Of a stretch of 64,000 bases of DNA, positions 1-8,442 are shown piece after piece. This DNA comes from an uncultured Lachnospiraceae bacterium (GTDB lineage Bacteria; Bacillota; Clostridia; Lachnospirales; Lachnospiraceae). The stretch spans positions 1-64,000 of the forward strand of contig ONHB01000014.1 of NCBI GenBank assembly GCA_900317505.1. The letters run 5' to 3'. Under the pieces are notes generated by a model that ran no database searches, was not told the origin of the DNA, and saw only the letters and a list, made by a program, of their open reading frames with translations. How positions within the stretch are numbered: the stretch's first letter is position 1; every line of letters begins with the position of its first letter. The translations under genes were made by a program, and so were the position numbers.

Positions 1-116
1 TCAATGAGTGGCGCATAACAGTAGCCCGTAAACTTATCTCTTCCGAAGTCGACTCGATCTCGCCGGATGACCAGTCACTGTCAGTTTTATAACTATAAAT
101 ATCAGGAGGTATTTAC

Positions 117-1376
117 TTGTCTTTTAAAATCATCAAAAATAACTGCTGTGGACTTGATGTCCACAAAACATGGATCTTTGCCTGTATCGGTATTACTGAT
201 TCCAACAATCGTACAGAGTACAAGCAGGCTCGCTTTTCTTCCTTTACAAAAGGTTTGAATGAGCTGTGTGACTGGCTTGCCAAGTACAACTGTAAAGATG
301 TCTGCATGGAATCAACCGGTAAGTACTGGATCCCTGTTTTCAACATCTTAGAGCAACGCAGTCTCTGGGTTACTCTATCTCATCCCAAATACACAAAGCC
401 GATGAAAGGAAATAAGACCGATCGTAAAGATGCCAAATGGATCTGTGATCTTTACATGTGTGGCATGGTTAAACCTTCCTTTATTCCACCTGCTGACATC
501 CGGGAGCTTCGCGATCTTGTAAGATACCGTTTTAAACTCACTTGTATGATTACCGGTGAGAAGAATCGTGTCCAAAATTGTCTTACAGTATCTAATTTGA
601 AACTTGACGATGTCTTTTCCGATGTATTTGGTAAATCTTCTCGTTCCATTACAGAACAGATTTTGCAACACCCTGGGGAAACATTTGATGTAGCACCTTT
701 TGTCGATAGCAGATGTAAAACTCCTATCGTAGAAATACAGGCTGCTATTGATGGTGCCATTTCTAAAGAACAGGCTGTGAAACTCAGACAGTGCCTTGAT
801 CACATTGATGAGCTCAATAAGCACACTTCAGAAGTAGAACAGGAAATCCTTCGTCTCAGTGATAAATATGAGTCTGCTTTAAATTTAATAAGGACTGTTC
901 CCGGATTCGATAAGAAGCCACTGACTGCTATTCAAGTGCTTTCTGAGATTGGTGGTGATATGTCTGTCTTCCCCACAGCGAAACACCTCGTCTCATGGGC
1001 AGGATGCTGTCCTCGTAACGATCAAAGCAATCAAAAAATCAAATCAACTAGGATTTCCCGTGCTGGTTCTTATTTTAAACCAGTTCTGGTACAAGTTGCA
1101 AATGCTTTAATCAAATCGAAGAAGCATTCCGAATTCACCAACCGCTACAAGCGTATTAAAGCACGCCGTGGTCACAAGAAAGCCATCATTGCTATCTGTC
1201 GTATGATCCTAACCGCTATCTGGCACATACTTTCAGATTTAAAGCCATATACACCAGAATGTTTTCTTGAATCACGTCCTGTGAAGGAAGAAAAAGTTCT
1301 TTCCACTTCACAGGCACTTAATCTTTTGAAACAACGGGGCTACATCATAAAGGATGAGCCTTTAGCAGTTTTCTGA
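117..1376 (+). CDS. IS110-family transposase (DEDD recombinase)
   Basis: Recombinase of an IS110-type element. The N-terminal RuvC-like domain shows the DEDD set: D14 (LDVHK), E65 (MESTG), D102 and D105 (TDRKD). A coiled segment around 205-250 is followed by the C-terminal Transposase_20 domain (about 255-345), which holds the candidate nucleophilic serine S304 in a DQSN motif where the family usually has QSG. At 419 residues it is full length for the family with no frameshift. The start is TTG at 117, chosen because AGGAGGT ends 6 bases upstream; no in-frame ATG is better placed. Family known: recombination is guided by an element-encoded RNA. Activity of this copy is not shown, but the catalytic residues are intact. 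Confidence 0.93.
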   Translation: MSFKIIKNNCCGLDVHKTWIFACIGITDSNNRTEYKQARFSSFTKGLNELCDWLAKYNCKDVCMESTGKYWIPVFNILEQRSLWVTLSHPKYTKPMKGNKTDRKDAKWICDLYMCGMVKPSFIPPADIRELRDLVRYRFKLTCMITGEKNRVQNCLTVSNLKLDDVFSDVFGKSSRSITEQILQHPGETFDVAPFVDSRCKTPIVEIQAAIDGAISKEQAVKLRQCLDHIDELNKHTSEVEQEILRLSDKYESALNLIRTVPGFDKKPLTAIQVLSEIGGDMSVFPTAKHLVSWAGCCPRNDQSNQKIKSTRISRAGSYFKPVLVQVANALIKSKKHSEFTNRYKRIKARRGHKKAIIAICRMILTAIWHILSDLKPYTPECFLESRPVKEEKVLSTSQALNLLKQRGYIIKDEPLAVF

Positions 1377-1600
1377 TTAGGTGCTGCGTTAATATTTAAT
1401 TTTTCAAGCCACCTCTGGGATGGTTTATTTGTTATGCTCTATTTTCTCGGGTAACCTCTACTTCTTTGTTTCAAACTTACCTGCCTTTCCAATGGCTGTC
1501 AGGTATATAAAGTGTAAGACTAAATACAACAGTGGAGGAAGTAGAAATAAGTGAAAGACTAAAATCTACTTTGCCCAACTTTTCACTTCAGTAAATAATT
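1377..1600 (+). other. Structured non-coding right end of the IS110 element
   Basis: About 220 bases without a gene. I see a hairpin at 1488-1505 (TACCTG/CAGGTA with inner GCC/GGC), a longer-range inverted pair AGTGAAA (1550-1556) with TTTCACT (1581-1587), and an imperfect direct repeat AGTGTAAGACTAAATAC (1511-1527) against AGTGAAAGACTAAAATC (1550-1566). This folding potential suits a bridge RNA or recombination end, but I cannot show transcription or the guide loops. Confidence 0.4.
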
Positions 1601-1737
1601 ATTGATGATATGTCCGGAAGTAAAAGATGTTGTCGGACCGCACCTGTTCGGATATAATAAAAAGACACATATCATGCATTTTATTATATATATCCCGATT
1701 TGTGCTGTGGCAGCATGGATTTGTACAATTTTTTAAA

Positions 1738-2160
1738 ATGAAAAAGAAACTTCCTATTATATTACTAACTGTATATCTGATTGCCTTATTGATGATAACG
1801 ATCTTCAGGCCCTGGAGAGGCAGCTATCATTTCATGGGTGGAACACTCAATCTTACCTTATTTGAAGGATATGGAGATATCATAAAAGCAGGCATACCGC
1901 GTTTTATCTATTTGTTTTTTGGAAACATTGTCTGGTTTGTTCCGCTTGGCTTTTACCTGTCCTTTGTGAAAAAGGCATCTGTCCTGAAAGCGCTGCTTTT
2001 TGGTTTTTTACTTTCCTTATTTATTGAGACATCGCAGTATATTTTAGGAACCGGGATTTCTGAAATCGATGATCTGATATTAAATACTTTTGGAAGTCTG
2101 GCCGGCTGGTGGATAGGCAGCTGTATTTTAGGAATTAAGAGAAAGTATAAAAAGATATAA
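1738..2160 (+). CDS. VanZ-like membrane protein
   Basis: Small integral membrane protein of the VanZ-like family. From the ATG at 1738 (MKKKLPIILL) it has an N-terminal membrane helix, then a conserved block with FGNIVWFVPLG, a helix containing IETSQ and the motif EIDDLILNTFGSLAGWW, which is the VanZ family signature, and a basic tail. VanZ of the vancomycin cluster gives low-level teicoplanin resistance; the role of most family members is unknown. An in-frame ATG at 1627 has a GGAAG 6 bases upstream and would add 37 residues, so the start is uncertain; I prefer 1738 on family alignment although it lacks a clear ribosome site. The IS element ends just upstream and may have removed the original promoter. 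Confidence 0.72.
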   Translation: MKKKLPIILLTVYLIALLMITIFRPWRGSYHFMGGTLNLTLFEGYGDIIKAGIPRFIYLFFGNIVWFVPLGFYLSFVKKASVLKALLFGFLLSLFIETSQYILGTGISEIDDLILNTFGSLAGWWIGSCILGIKRKYKKI

Positions 2161-2197
2161 CGGAATAAAAACGTATCAAAAGCTATAAAAGAATAGT

Positions 2198-2235
2198 AAA
2201 AAAACTCACCGAGTCCAACGATTCAGTGAGTTTTT
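2198..2235. terminator. Bidirectional terminator between convergent genes
   Basis: Hairpin AAAAACTCAC...GTGAGTTTTT with further pairing CTCACCGAGTC/GATTCAGTGAG around a CAAC loop, flanked by A-run and T-run so it can serve both the VanZ-like gene and the facing zinc-ribbon gene. Confidence 0.8.
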
Positions 2236-2239
2236 CATA

Positions 2240-2698
2240 TTAAACATTTCTAATTTCAATTTTCTTTACGGCACGTTCTTTTTTGATGTCCTTGATCGTG
2301 TCTTTGATCGTATCGTGGACAAGGCACATTTCCTCGCCGGTCACAAGATCCTTGATCCATACTTCATAGCTGTTGTCGGTTGCCATGAGGCCCTTCGGCT
2401 TTTTGGCAAGAACATGATTGGCATAGATCTCAAAATTCTGTGCAGGATTGCTGCCAAATTGTTCCATTTCCTGTTTAGCATCTTTTTTCTTTAATTCCAA
2501 ACCGTTGCCGCAGATGGGACACATTTTGAAATATACCTTTTTATAAGGAAAAAGCGGAATGTAGTCAAGATGGAACCATGATGTGTAGCGTACATATCCT
2601 TTGGAATAAATTTTGTGACAAACCGGACATTCTTCCTTTGGTCCGTAGTAGCCTTCTTGCTTGGAAAAAACACGAGTGCCATAAATGATCATACCCAT
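2240..2698 (-). CDS. Zinc-ribbon domain protein
   Basis: 152-residue soluble protein of unknown function. Residues 24-27 (CPVC) and 60-63 (CPIC) form two CxxC knuckles of a treble-clef or zinc-ribbon fold, with the block WFHLDYIPLFPYKKVYF between them as in bacterial zinc-ribbon family proteins. The C-terminal half is charged (KDTIKDIKKERAVKK). The start at 2698 follows a GGGAGGGG ribosome site; a second in-frame ATG two codons later is possible. It stands alone, facing the VanZ-like gene. Metal binding is inferred from the cysteines. Confidence 0.7.
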   Translation of the reverse strand: MGMIIYGTRVFSKQEGYYGPKEECPVCHKIYSKGYVRYTSWFHLDYIPLFPYKKVYFKMCPICGNGLELKKKDAKQEMEQFGSNPAQNFEIYANHVLAKKPKGLMATDNSYEVWIKDLVTGEEMCLVHDTIKDTIKDIKKERAVKKIEIRNV

Positions 2699-2850
2699 TG
2701 TATAACCCCTCCCCCGAGTATTTTTTCAGATAAAAATCTGTCTGTAAAAGTATACCACGACTGGAGAGGGGTAGACAATTTATATTGGGCAGTTTTTTGT
2801 CGTTTTCTGCTTTTTTGTGCGTTATATATAAAAATCAGAATAAAATTTGT

Positions 2851-3801
2851 TTATTTAGTTTCGCTTTTATCTGTCCAACGGTTGTAGATATTGGCAAGGA
2901 TGGCTCCGGAAATATTGTGCCATACAGAGAAGATGGCTCCGGGAACGGTTGCCATGGCAAGATCCGGGAAGGCAGTACCTGCAAGGGAGGTAGCAAGACC
3001 GGAGTTCTGCATACCGATTTCGATGGAGATTGCTTTTGTTTTCGGAACGCTCATATGAAGCAGTCTGCCGAGGCCAAAGCCACAGGCATATCCAAGCAGG
3101 TTGTGTAAAATAACAACTGCAAATACAATAAGACCGGTGGTCATGATCTTTTCAGAGTTGTGTGAGACAACGGCTGCAACGATCAGGCAGATGGCGATAA
3201 CGGAAATGGTAGGAAGCACTTTGACAAGCTTCTGTGTTACCTTTCCGAATAATTTGTTGATGATAAAACCAAGTGCGATCGGGATGATAACTACCTTGAT
3301 GATAGAAAGGAACATGCTTACCGGATCTACTGTAACGGTCGTTCTAAGAAGCAGATATGTAATGGCCGGAGTAAGAAGCGGGGCAAGCAGGGTGTTGACA
3401 CTTGTCATTCCAACGGAGAGGGCAACATCACCTTTTGACAGATAGGTAATAACGTTGCTGGATGTTCCGCCGGGGCAGGTGCCGACTAAGATAACACCGG
3501 CTAACAGTGCAGCATCCAGTCCAAAGATTTTACCAAGGGCAAATGCTAAAAGCGGCATAACGGTAAACTGGGCAACGCATCCGATCAGGATGTCCTTGGG
3601 ACGTGTGAATACCAGCTTGAAGTCTTCGAGTTTCAGGGTAAGACCCATACCAAACATGACGATCATTAAAAGGTAATTTACCCATGAGGTCTGGATCCAG
3701 AGGCAGGTGCCAGGTGCAAACAGGGCCAGGGCGGCAACGATCAAAACGATGAATGCCATGTACTTTCCGAAAAAGTCACTGATTTTTTCTAATGTTTTCA
3801 T
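2851..3801 (-). CDS. BASS-family (bile acid:sodium symporter-like) transporter
   Basis: 316-residue transporter with about nine to ten membrane helices. Family signatures are GTCPGGTSSN near residues 108-117 and EIGMQNSGLA near 260-270, the two unwound helix motifs that bind sodium and substrate in BASS proteins. Family substrates are diverse: bile acids, pantothenate precursors and, in plants, 2-keto acids and pyruvate. AGGAGG precedes the ATG. The gene is the first after a T-box leader (3865-4139), so expression should rise when a particular tRNA is uncharged. With an Ile-type specifier this points to a branched-chain keto acid or related precursor as substrate; that is inference. Confidence 0.85.
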   Translation of the reverse strand: MKTLEKISDFFGKYMAFIVLIVAALALFAPGTCLWIQTSWVNYLLMIVMFGMGLTLKLEDFKLVFTRPKDILIGCVAQFTVMPLLAFALGKIFGLDAALLAGVILVGTCPGGTSSNVITYLSKGDVALSVGMTSVNTLLAPLLTPAITYLLLRTTVTVDPVSMFLSIIKVVIIPIALGFIINKLFGKVTQKLVKVLPTISVIAICLIVAAVVSHNSEKIMTTGLIVFAVVILHNLLGYACGFGLGRLLHMSVPKTKAISIEIGMQNSGLATSLAGTAFPDLAMATVPGAIFSVWHNISGAILANIYNRWTDKSETK

Positions 3802-3864
3802 TTTATTCTCCTCCTAAAATAAATTCCAATAAGACGCTGTATTTATCTGGAAATGCCGGAAAAT

Positions 3865-4139
3865 AAAAAAACCTCTGTCTCATCAAGAGACAAAGGCTAT
3901 TTCCTCTGCGGTACCACTCTCATTGCCGGCACATACCGGCCACTCAGCTACATATCAATCAATATGTGATAAGGTAACGGTTATCAGTCGTTCAGGCTTA
4001 CTGGAAAAATCGTTTGGCCTGAAAGCTCGGGGGTGATTTTCTCAGGAGATCCGGGTTGTCTTGCACCGTACCGACAACTCTCTGTACCTTTACTTCCTGA
4101 TACTTTTCCTCTTCAACGCAGTGTCATTATCTTTATTTG
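3865..4139 (-). promoter_or_regulatory. T-box riboswitch leader (probable tRNA-Ile)
   Basis: Read on the minus strand. The T-box sequence TGGTACCGC lies at 3916-3908, followed by a terminator hairpin CCTTTGTCTC-TTGA-TGAGACAGAGG and a run of seven T (3896-3865). Upstream is a Stem I region with AGTA-type and AGAGAG elements (about 4110-4070) and a block GAAA-ATC-ACCCCC-GAGC at 4043-4025. In T-box alignments the specifier codon sits between GAAn and ACC, giving ATC (4037-4035), isoleucine. TGGT in the bulge would pair with a tRNA having discriminator A, which tRNA-Ile has. The specifier call is by alignment from memory and is less sure than the T-box itself. Confidence 0.88.
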
Positions 4140-4145
4140 CCTTGC

Positions 4146-4174
4146 AGTCTACCACCATCATCCGGGGATGTCAA
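4146..4174 (-). promoter_or_regulatory. Promoter of the T-box/BASS transcript
   Basis: TTGACA at 4174-4169 and TAGACT at 4151-4146 with a 17-base spacer on the minus strand, placing the start near 4139, directly at the T-box leader. Confidence 0.75.
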
Positions 4175-4205
4175 TACCCTTTTGTGTAAAGATTATGTAT
4201 AGAAG

Positions 4206-5126
4206 TCATATATGCAGCCGCCGGAACTCTAATGGTGTCACGCCATAGGTTTCGGCGAATGTTTTTGCAAATTTTCCCTGATTTTCATATCCTACCGCAT
4301 TGGAGATCTCAATGACCTTAAGGTCGGTTGTCTCAAGCAGTTCTGCAGCTTTTTCCATTCTTTTTCTGCGGAAATAAGAAAGATAGCTGTCACCCAAAAT
4401 CCCTTTTACATACAATTTAAAGCTGCTTTCGCTGATTCCAAACCGATCCGCCATTTCTTTGGCCGTGATCCTCTTGGACAAATCCTGCATAATGAGAGCC
4501 TCGGCCTCTTTTACAATGGCAATCTGGGATCTGGAAAAATAAATGCCGGACTCACTTTCGGGAGGCATATCCATAAGCTCATACAAAAGCCGCACCATAA
4601 AATAGCGCAGCTGTCCAAGCTGCTTTTCCTGAAAATCCTGCTTCATAAGACCTTCTTTTATCTTCCACATCTTATTGACAGAATCATACAGCTCCGCACT
4701 CATTTGATTGAGATAGAGCCCGTCTTTTTTGCAAAAAAGCCTGATGATCTGCTCAATATCAATGCCCATCCGGGACAAAAAATTCGTTTCCTTTGTCTGT
4801 TCAATCACAGTCCGGTCAAGATAAAACTGTATGCCTTCATACAATTTGCCGGGATAGTAGAAATCGCGCACCGGCAGAATGGTACTGGCACAGACATGCC
4901 CTTCGCTCACGATCGCCGACTGGTTCTGGTCAAGTGTTGCATCGCACCGGCCCCTGATACAAAAGTTGAGCACCAGCATCCGGTCGGAAAAAATAGCACT
5001 GCCGCCTCTTGACCAGCCGTAGGTATGGATCTGATTAAACGACATGGTGATGCCGGGAGCGAGGATGTAAAAATCCACCATGCCTTCTTGTTCTTTTTTG
5101 ATAGTAAAGTGATCTGTATTTTCCAT
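4206..5126 (-). CDS. AraC-family transcriptional regulator
   Basis: 306-residue regulator. The N-terminal two-thirds is a variable sensing domain; the C-terminal ~95 residues hold the two helix-turn-helix units of the AraC family (ITAKEMADRFGISESSFKLYVKG and the closing VIEISNAVGYENQGKFAKTF with the typical GVTPLEFRR end). It is divergent from feoAB with about 165 bases between, and AraC proteins of this layout (YbtA/PchR type) often control iron or siderophore genes, so feoAB is a candidate target. The ligand is unknown. Confidence 0.85.
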   Translation of the reverse strand: MENTDHFTIKKEQEGMVDFYILAPGITMSFNQIHTYGWSRGGSAIFSDRMLVLNFCIRGRCDATLDQNQSAIVSEGHVCASTILPVRDFYYPGKLYEGIQFYLDRTVIEQTKETNFLSRMGIDIEQIIRLFCKKDGLYLNQMSAELYDSVNKMWKIKEGLMKQDFQEKQLGQLRYFMVRLLYELMDMPPESESGIYFSRSQIAIVKEAEALIMQDLSKRITAKEMADRFGISESSFKLYVKGILGDSYLSYFRRKRMEKAAELLETTDLKVIEISNAVGYENQGKFAKTFAETYGVTPLEFRRLHI

Positions 5127-5210
5127 AGCTTTATTTTAACAAGCCATTCTGAAATTACAACCGTCTGGTCATAAATAATTGCTAAAAGGGCTTAAATTAC
5201 ACAAATGGAT

Positions 5211-5261
5211 TTTACGAATATAAAAATATCTTGTATTATTCTGTCTGTTAGGAAAAGCTAA
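5211..5261 (+). promoter_or_regulatory. feoAB promoter with TTAG-N6-CTAA operator
   Basis: A weak -35 TTTACG (5211-5216), 17-base spacer, -10 TATTAT (5234-5239), then GTTAGGAAAAGCTAAC containing TTAG (5248-5251) and CTAA (5258-5261). Extended to TTAGGAAAAGCTAACTAAA it matches 14 of 19 positions of the DtxR/IdeR consensus TTAGGTTAGSCTAACCTAA, fitting iron-dependent repression of iron uptake. The same core appears at 7551, 31261, 46884 and 51503. Confidence 0.65.
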
Positions 5262-5291
5262 CTAAATACTATTTGGATTGGAGAGAAGGAA

Positions 5292-5531
5292 ATGGATCAA
5301 ATAACTCTTTCGGAAGCACAGCCGGGAAAGGTTTATATCATATCGGGTATTAAAGATGAAGCCCGGTTGCAGAACAGACTGTCTTCCATGGGTCTTTTAT
5401 GTGGCAGCAAAGTCGAAGTCTGTCAAAATCTGAAGAAACAGCCTGTGCTTGTTTTTGCAAGAGATACTCTGGTTGCGATCGGCCGGGATGAGAGTAAAAA
5501 AATAATGCTGGGAGGTAAGGAAAATGAGTAA
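5292..5531 (+). CDS. feoA: Ferrous iron transport protein A
   Basis: 79-residue SH3-like FeoA domain, a cytosolic partner of FeoB in Fe(II) uptake. Recognisable features are the N-terminal LSEAQPGKVYIISGI, the RLSSMGL turn and the strand LVAIGRDESKKIML. Ribosome site GGAGAGAAGG precedes the ATG. It overlaps feoB by 8 bases, indicating translational coupling. Expression is probably controlled by the palindrome at 5248-5261 and perhaps the divergent AraC protein. Confidence 0.93.
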   Translation: MDQITLSEAQPGKVYIISGIKDEARLQNRLSSMGLLCGSKVEVCQNLKKQPVLVFARDTLVAIGRDESKKIMLGGKENE

Positions 5532-7422
5532 TTGTGACGCATGTGCATCTAAAAATAAATGTATGTATCATGGAAAAAGCCATCTGTATCACAAGGATGA
5601 CAATACGCCGGTCATTGCGCTGCTTGGACAGCCAAACTCCGGTAAATCCACGATTTTTAATATGATGACCGGGTCTCACCAGCATGTCGGCAACTGGCCG
5701 GGCAAGACGGTAGACCAGAAAGAGGGAGAATTCAAATATAAGGACAAAAAGATGATCGTAGCGGATCTTCCGGGAAGCTATTCCCTTTCCGCAAATTCTG
5801 ATGAAGAGATCATTACAAAGGACTATATTACATCCGGAAATGCTGATCTGGTACTGGTTATGGCGGATGCATCCCAGCTAAAAAGGAGTCTGTATATGCT
5901 GGCTGACTACATAGGAACCAAGGTGCCCGCAGTGCTGGTACTCAATATGATGGATGTTGCAAAGGGACAGGGCGTGACCATCCGCACCGGGGAGCTTTCC
6001 AAAAAACTGGGGATCCCGGTTGTTCCGATGTCCGCTATCCAGAAAAAGGATTATGCCAATCTTTATGAAACCATTGCAAAAAGTCTGGAAGACGGACCGG
6101 TGATCCAGAAGGATGCCCTTTCTGACGCCAAAGAGAAAATGGCATTTATCGATGAACTGTTGGAGGATGTTTTGGTTGTATCCAAGACTTCAAAAAGTGC
6201 GTTTACAAAGTTTGACCGCGCGGCACTTTCGCCGGTAAAAGGCAAGTTTATCGCATTTGGGATTATAATAGGGATTTTTTTGCTTGCTATGATTTTTGCA
6301 GGTGTTGTCGGTGGAATTGCGGCAGCAGTTTTAGCCGTTATCTCATCAGGATTGAATACGGCCATGACCAGTGTGAATGTGCATCCGCTGCTGATTTCTT
6401 TAATCTGCGATGTGCTGATCAATGTGCTCTGTTTTGCAACCATGATGGCTTCGTTTGTGTTGGGAATTTCTCTGGGCTTCAACCTCATGGAAGAAACTGG
6501 TTATCTGGCCCGGATTTCTTTCCTGTTTGACCATACAATGTCCAAGGTCGGCCTGCAGGGAAAGACGATCATGCCTTTCTTTATGGGACTTGGCTGTACG
6601 ATTGCCGGAACAACCGGAACGCGAGTTGTTGATAACTGGGGTCAGCGTGTGCTTGCAATCGCAATGTCATGGGCAGTTCCCTGTGCCGCAACTCTGTCTG
6701 TAGTACCGACGATTGCGATTGCTTTGTTTGGCAGTACCGGAGGTTTTCTGGTCATTATGTCCATTTTCCTCTTCATGTTTTTCATGATGTGGGTTGTTTA
6801 TAAGGTATTTGGCAATTCTCTTTCTCCTAAGTCAGAGCGTGTTGGTCTGATCATGGAGCTGCCGCCTTATCACAAACCGAATTTCAAAAATATTTTGTAT
6901 GTGACCTTCCAGAGAACGCTTGATATCTTTTGCAGGGCACTCAGGGTTATTTCCCTTGTATCCATCGTATTCTTTATCCTGACCTATGGATTTGGCGGAA
7001 GCCCGGAAACGAGTATTTTATATAAACTGGGAGTGTTGATCGAGCCTGTGACGATGTTTTTCGGTCTGAAATGGCAGGCCTTCCTTGCCTTTTGTGCTTC
7101 TGCGATTTCCAAGGAATCCCTGCTTGGTGTCCTCAATACACTTTACGGAGCCGGAGGAAGTCTGGTAAGCTCTACCTTTGGTGCAAAAACAGCCGGAAGC
7201 GCAGCCGATATTTCAGCAATTCTTTCTGCTAACTTTACCAAGGCACAGGGACTGGCATTTATCTATGCGATCAGCTTCAACATGCCGTGTGTCAGCGCAC
7301 TTGCAGCAACTGCGAGAGAGACACACTCCGTAAAATGGACAGCAAAGATCAGTGTATTTTATACCGTATTTTCTCTGTTGATCGCATGTATTGTTTATCA
7401 TGTGGGATTGTTGATTTTCTAG
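5524..7422 (+). CDS. feoB: Ferrous iron transport protein B (GTPase-permease)
   Basis: 632-residue Fe(II) transporter. The short N-terminal tail carries three cysteines (C4, C7, C13), a feature of some clostridial FeoB. The G domain shows G1 GQPNSGKST (35-43), G3 DLPG (81-84) and G4 NMMD (141-144). Residues from about 240 on form the membrane permease with Gate regions, including CTIAGTTGTR and MSWAVPCAATLSV blocks. No feoC follows. Length is a little short for the family because the C-terminal tail after the last helix is minimal. Stop at 7422 is followed 100 bases later by another promoter with the same operator motif. Confidence 0.96.
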   Translation: MSNCDACASKNKCMYHGKSHLYHKDDNTPVIALLGQPNSGKSTIFNMMTGSHQHVGNWPGKTVDQKEGEFKYKDKKMIVADLPGSYSLSANSDEEIITKDYITSGNADLVLVMADASQLKRSLYMLADYIGTKVPAVLVLNMMDVAKGQGVTIRTGELSKKLGIPVVPMSAIQKKDYANLYETIAKSLEDGPVIQKDALSDAKEKMAFIDELLEDVLVVSKTSKSAFTKFDRAALSPVKGKFIAFGIIIGIFLLAMIFAGVVGGIAAAVLAVISSGLNTAMTSVNVHPLLISLICDVLINVLCFATMMASFVLGISLGFNLMEETGYLARISFLFDHTMSKVGLQGKTIMPFFMGLGCTIAGTTGTRVVDNWGQRVLAIAMSWAVPCAATLSVVPTIAIALFGSTGGFLVIMSIFLFMFFMMWVVYKVFGNSLSPKSERVGLIMELPPYHKPNFKNILYVTFQRTLDIFCRALRVISLVSIVFFILTYGFGGSPETSILYKLGVLIEPVTMFFGLKWQAFLAFCASAISKESLLGVLNTLYGAGGSLVSSTFGAKTAGSAADISAILSANFTKAQGLAFIYAISFNMPCVSALAATARETHSVKWTAKISVFYTVFSLLIACIVYHVGLLIF

Positions 7423-7523
7423 ATAAATATCTGATGTTTTCGGTGCCCCGGAGAGTTTTCCATGATATTAAAATGCAGTATGGCCTGGAAAGTATTATTT
7501 TTGATAAAGGACATATATTTTGT

Positions 7524-7564
7524 TTGGAAGTTATGCTATTATAACTATAATTAGATGCAACTAA
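7524..7564 (+). promoter_or_regulatory. Promoter with TTAG-N6-CTAA operator
   Basis: -35 TTGGAA (7524-7529), 16-base spacer, -10 TATAAT (7546-7551), with TTAGATGCAACTAA at 7551-7564 lying over the transcription start. This placement also argues that the ATG at 7555 is not the start of the following gene. Confidence 0.75.
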
Positions 7565-7638
7565 TGACAAGATTAGAAAATTTGAGGAAAATTCAAAAAG
7601 AGATTTTAAATCATGAAAAAGGGGAGGAAAATCAACCA

Positions 7639-8346
7639 ATGAAAAATGATTGGAAAATGTATCAACGAAACAGTATTCTGGGTGCGTTCGGTGCAGTCCT
7701 GATGATGGTAGGTGATTTAAGCCTGAGTGTGATTCCGCCAAACAACAATGACAGCGGACTTTTTGTAAGGGAATATTATCTTAGCGGAGCTTATCCTTCA
7801 TGGAGATTTCCGCTATTGCTGGGACCGGGTGTGATTGGTATTGCACTTTGTGCCTTTGCTGTCTGGGTAATGTATACACAGATCAAGCCGGAGTACAAAA
7901 AACTGCGGTTACTGATGAAGATATCCGGTGTCATCTATCTTACTTCTGCCTGCGTGATTCATTATATGATCGGAAGTCTGGCAGACTGGACCAGTATGTT
8001 GTCGCCGTTACTTGAAAGAGATCAGATAATCGAACTCGTACAAAATCAATATCAACGTGCCATGCCGTGTCTGTGGATTGCTTACGTTGGAATGGTTGTC
8101 ATGATTTTGGGAAGTGCATGGGCATTTGCCACCAAAAAGACGATCCTTCCGGGCAAGATGTTTATTTTTCATATACTGGTCTGGCAGATTATATTTGTAC
8201 TGGTTCCGGACATCCGACAGGCAATGGGAGCGGATCATGCCACACTGGATTATGTGCTTAGCCAGAGCTCCGGTAATACTGCTTTGTGTATCTATATGAT
8301 TGCCAATGCCGTCTGGGCAGGATGCCAGAGAAAAAAGGAAAGCTAG
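7639..8346 (+). CDS. Multi-pass membrane protein (DUF6796-like)
   Basis: About 235 residues with roughly six hydrophobic helices; function unknown. It begins MKNDWKMYQRNSILGAFGAVLMMVGD, similar in layout to small DUF6796-type membrane proteins. GGGGAGG at 7621-7627 supports ATG 7639; the upstream in-frame ATG at 7555 sits inside the -10/operator region and has no ribosome site. The gene precedes a shorter membrane protein at 8443, and an equivalent protein recurs at 47689 in another operon that carries the same operator motif. Family name is from memory and tentative. Confidence 0.6.
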   Translation: MKNDWKMYQRNSILGAFGAVLMMVGDLSLSVIPPNNNDSGLFVREYYLSGAYPSWRFPLLLGPGVIGIALCAFAVWVMYTQIKPEYKKLRLLMKISGVIYLTSACVIHYMIGSLADWTSMLSPLLERDQIIELVQNQYQRAMPCLWIAYVGMVVMILGSAWAFATKKTILPGKMFIFHILVWQIIFVLVPDIRQAMGADHATLDYVLSQSSGNTALCIYMIANAVWAGCQRKKES

Positions 8347-8442
8347 GATTAAAAAGCCAGAGTTGGTAGATTAAAGTTTGAAAACATTAAAATGAAAAGA
8401 ATAAAATCCTAAAATAGAATTAAAATGGGAGGAATAAACAGG

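Larger units (their letters stand above)
1..1600 (+). mobile_element. IS110-family insertion sequence (left end probably outside window)
   Basis: A single DEDD transposase gene is flanked by non-coding sequence: at least 116 bases on the left and about 220 on the right. IS110 elements lack classical terminal inverted repeats and usually make no clear target duplication, so neither end can be fixed by eye; the right limit near 1600 is an estimate from where structured sequence stops before the VanZ-like gene. The family encodes a structured bridge RNA in one of its non-coding ends, which here would lie in 1-116 or 1377-1600. Confidence 0.75.

Noticed and set aside
7555-7638. N-terminal extension of the membrane protein from ATG 7555
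   Set aside because: The ATG lies in the -10/operator overlap; the ribosome site is at 7621-7627.
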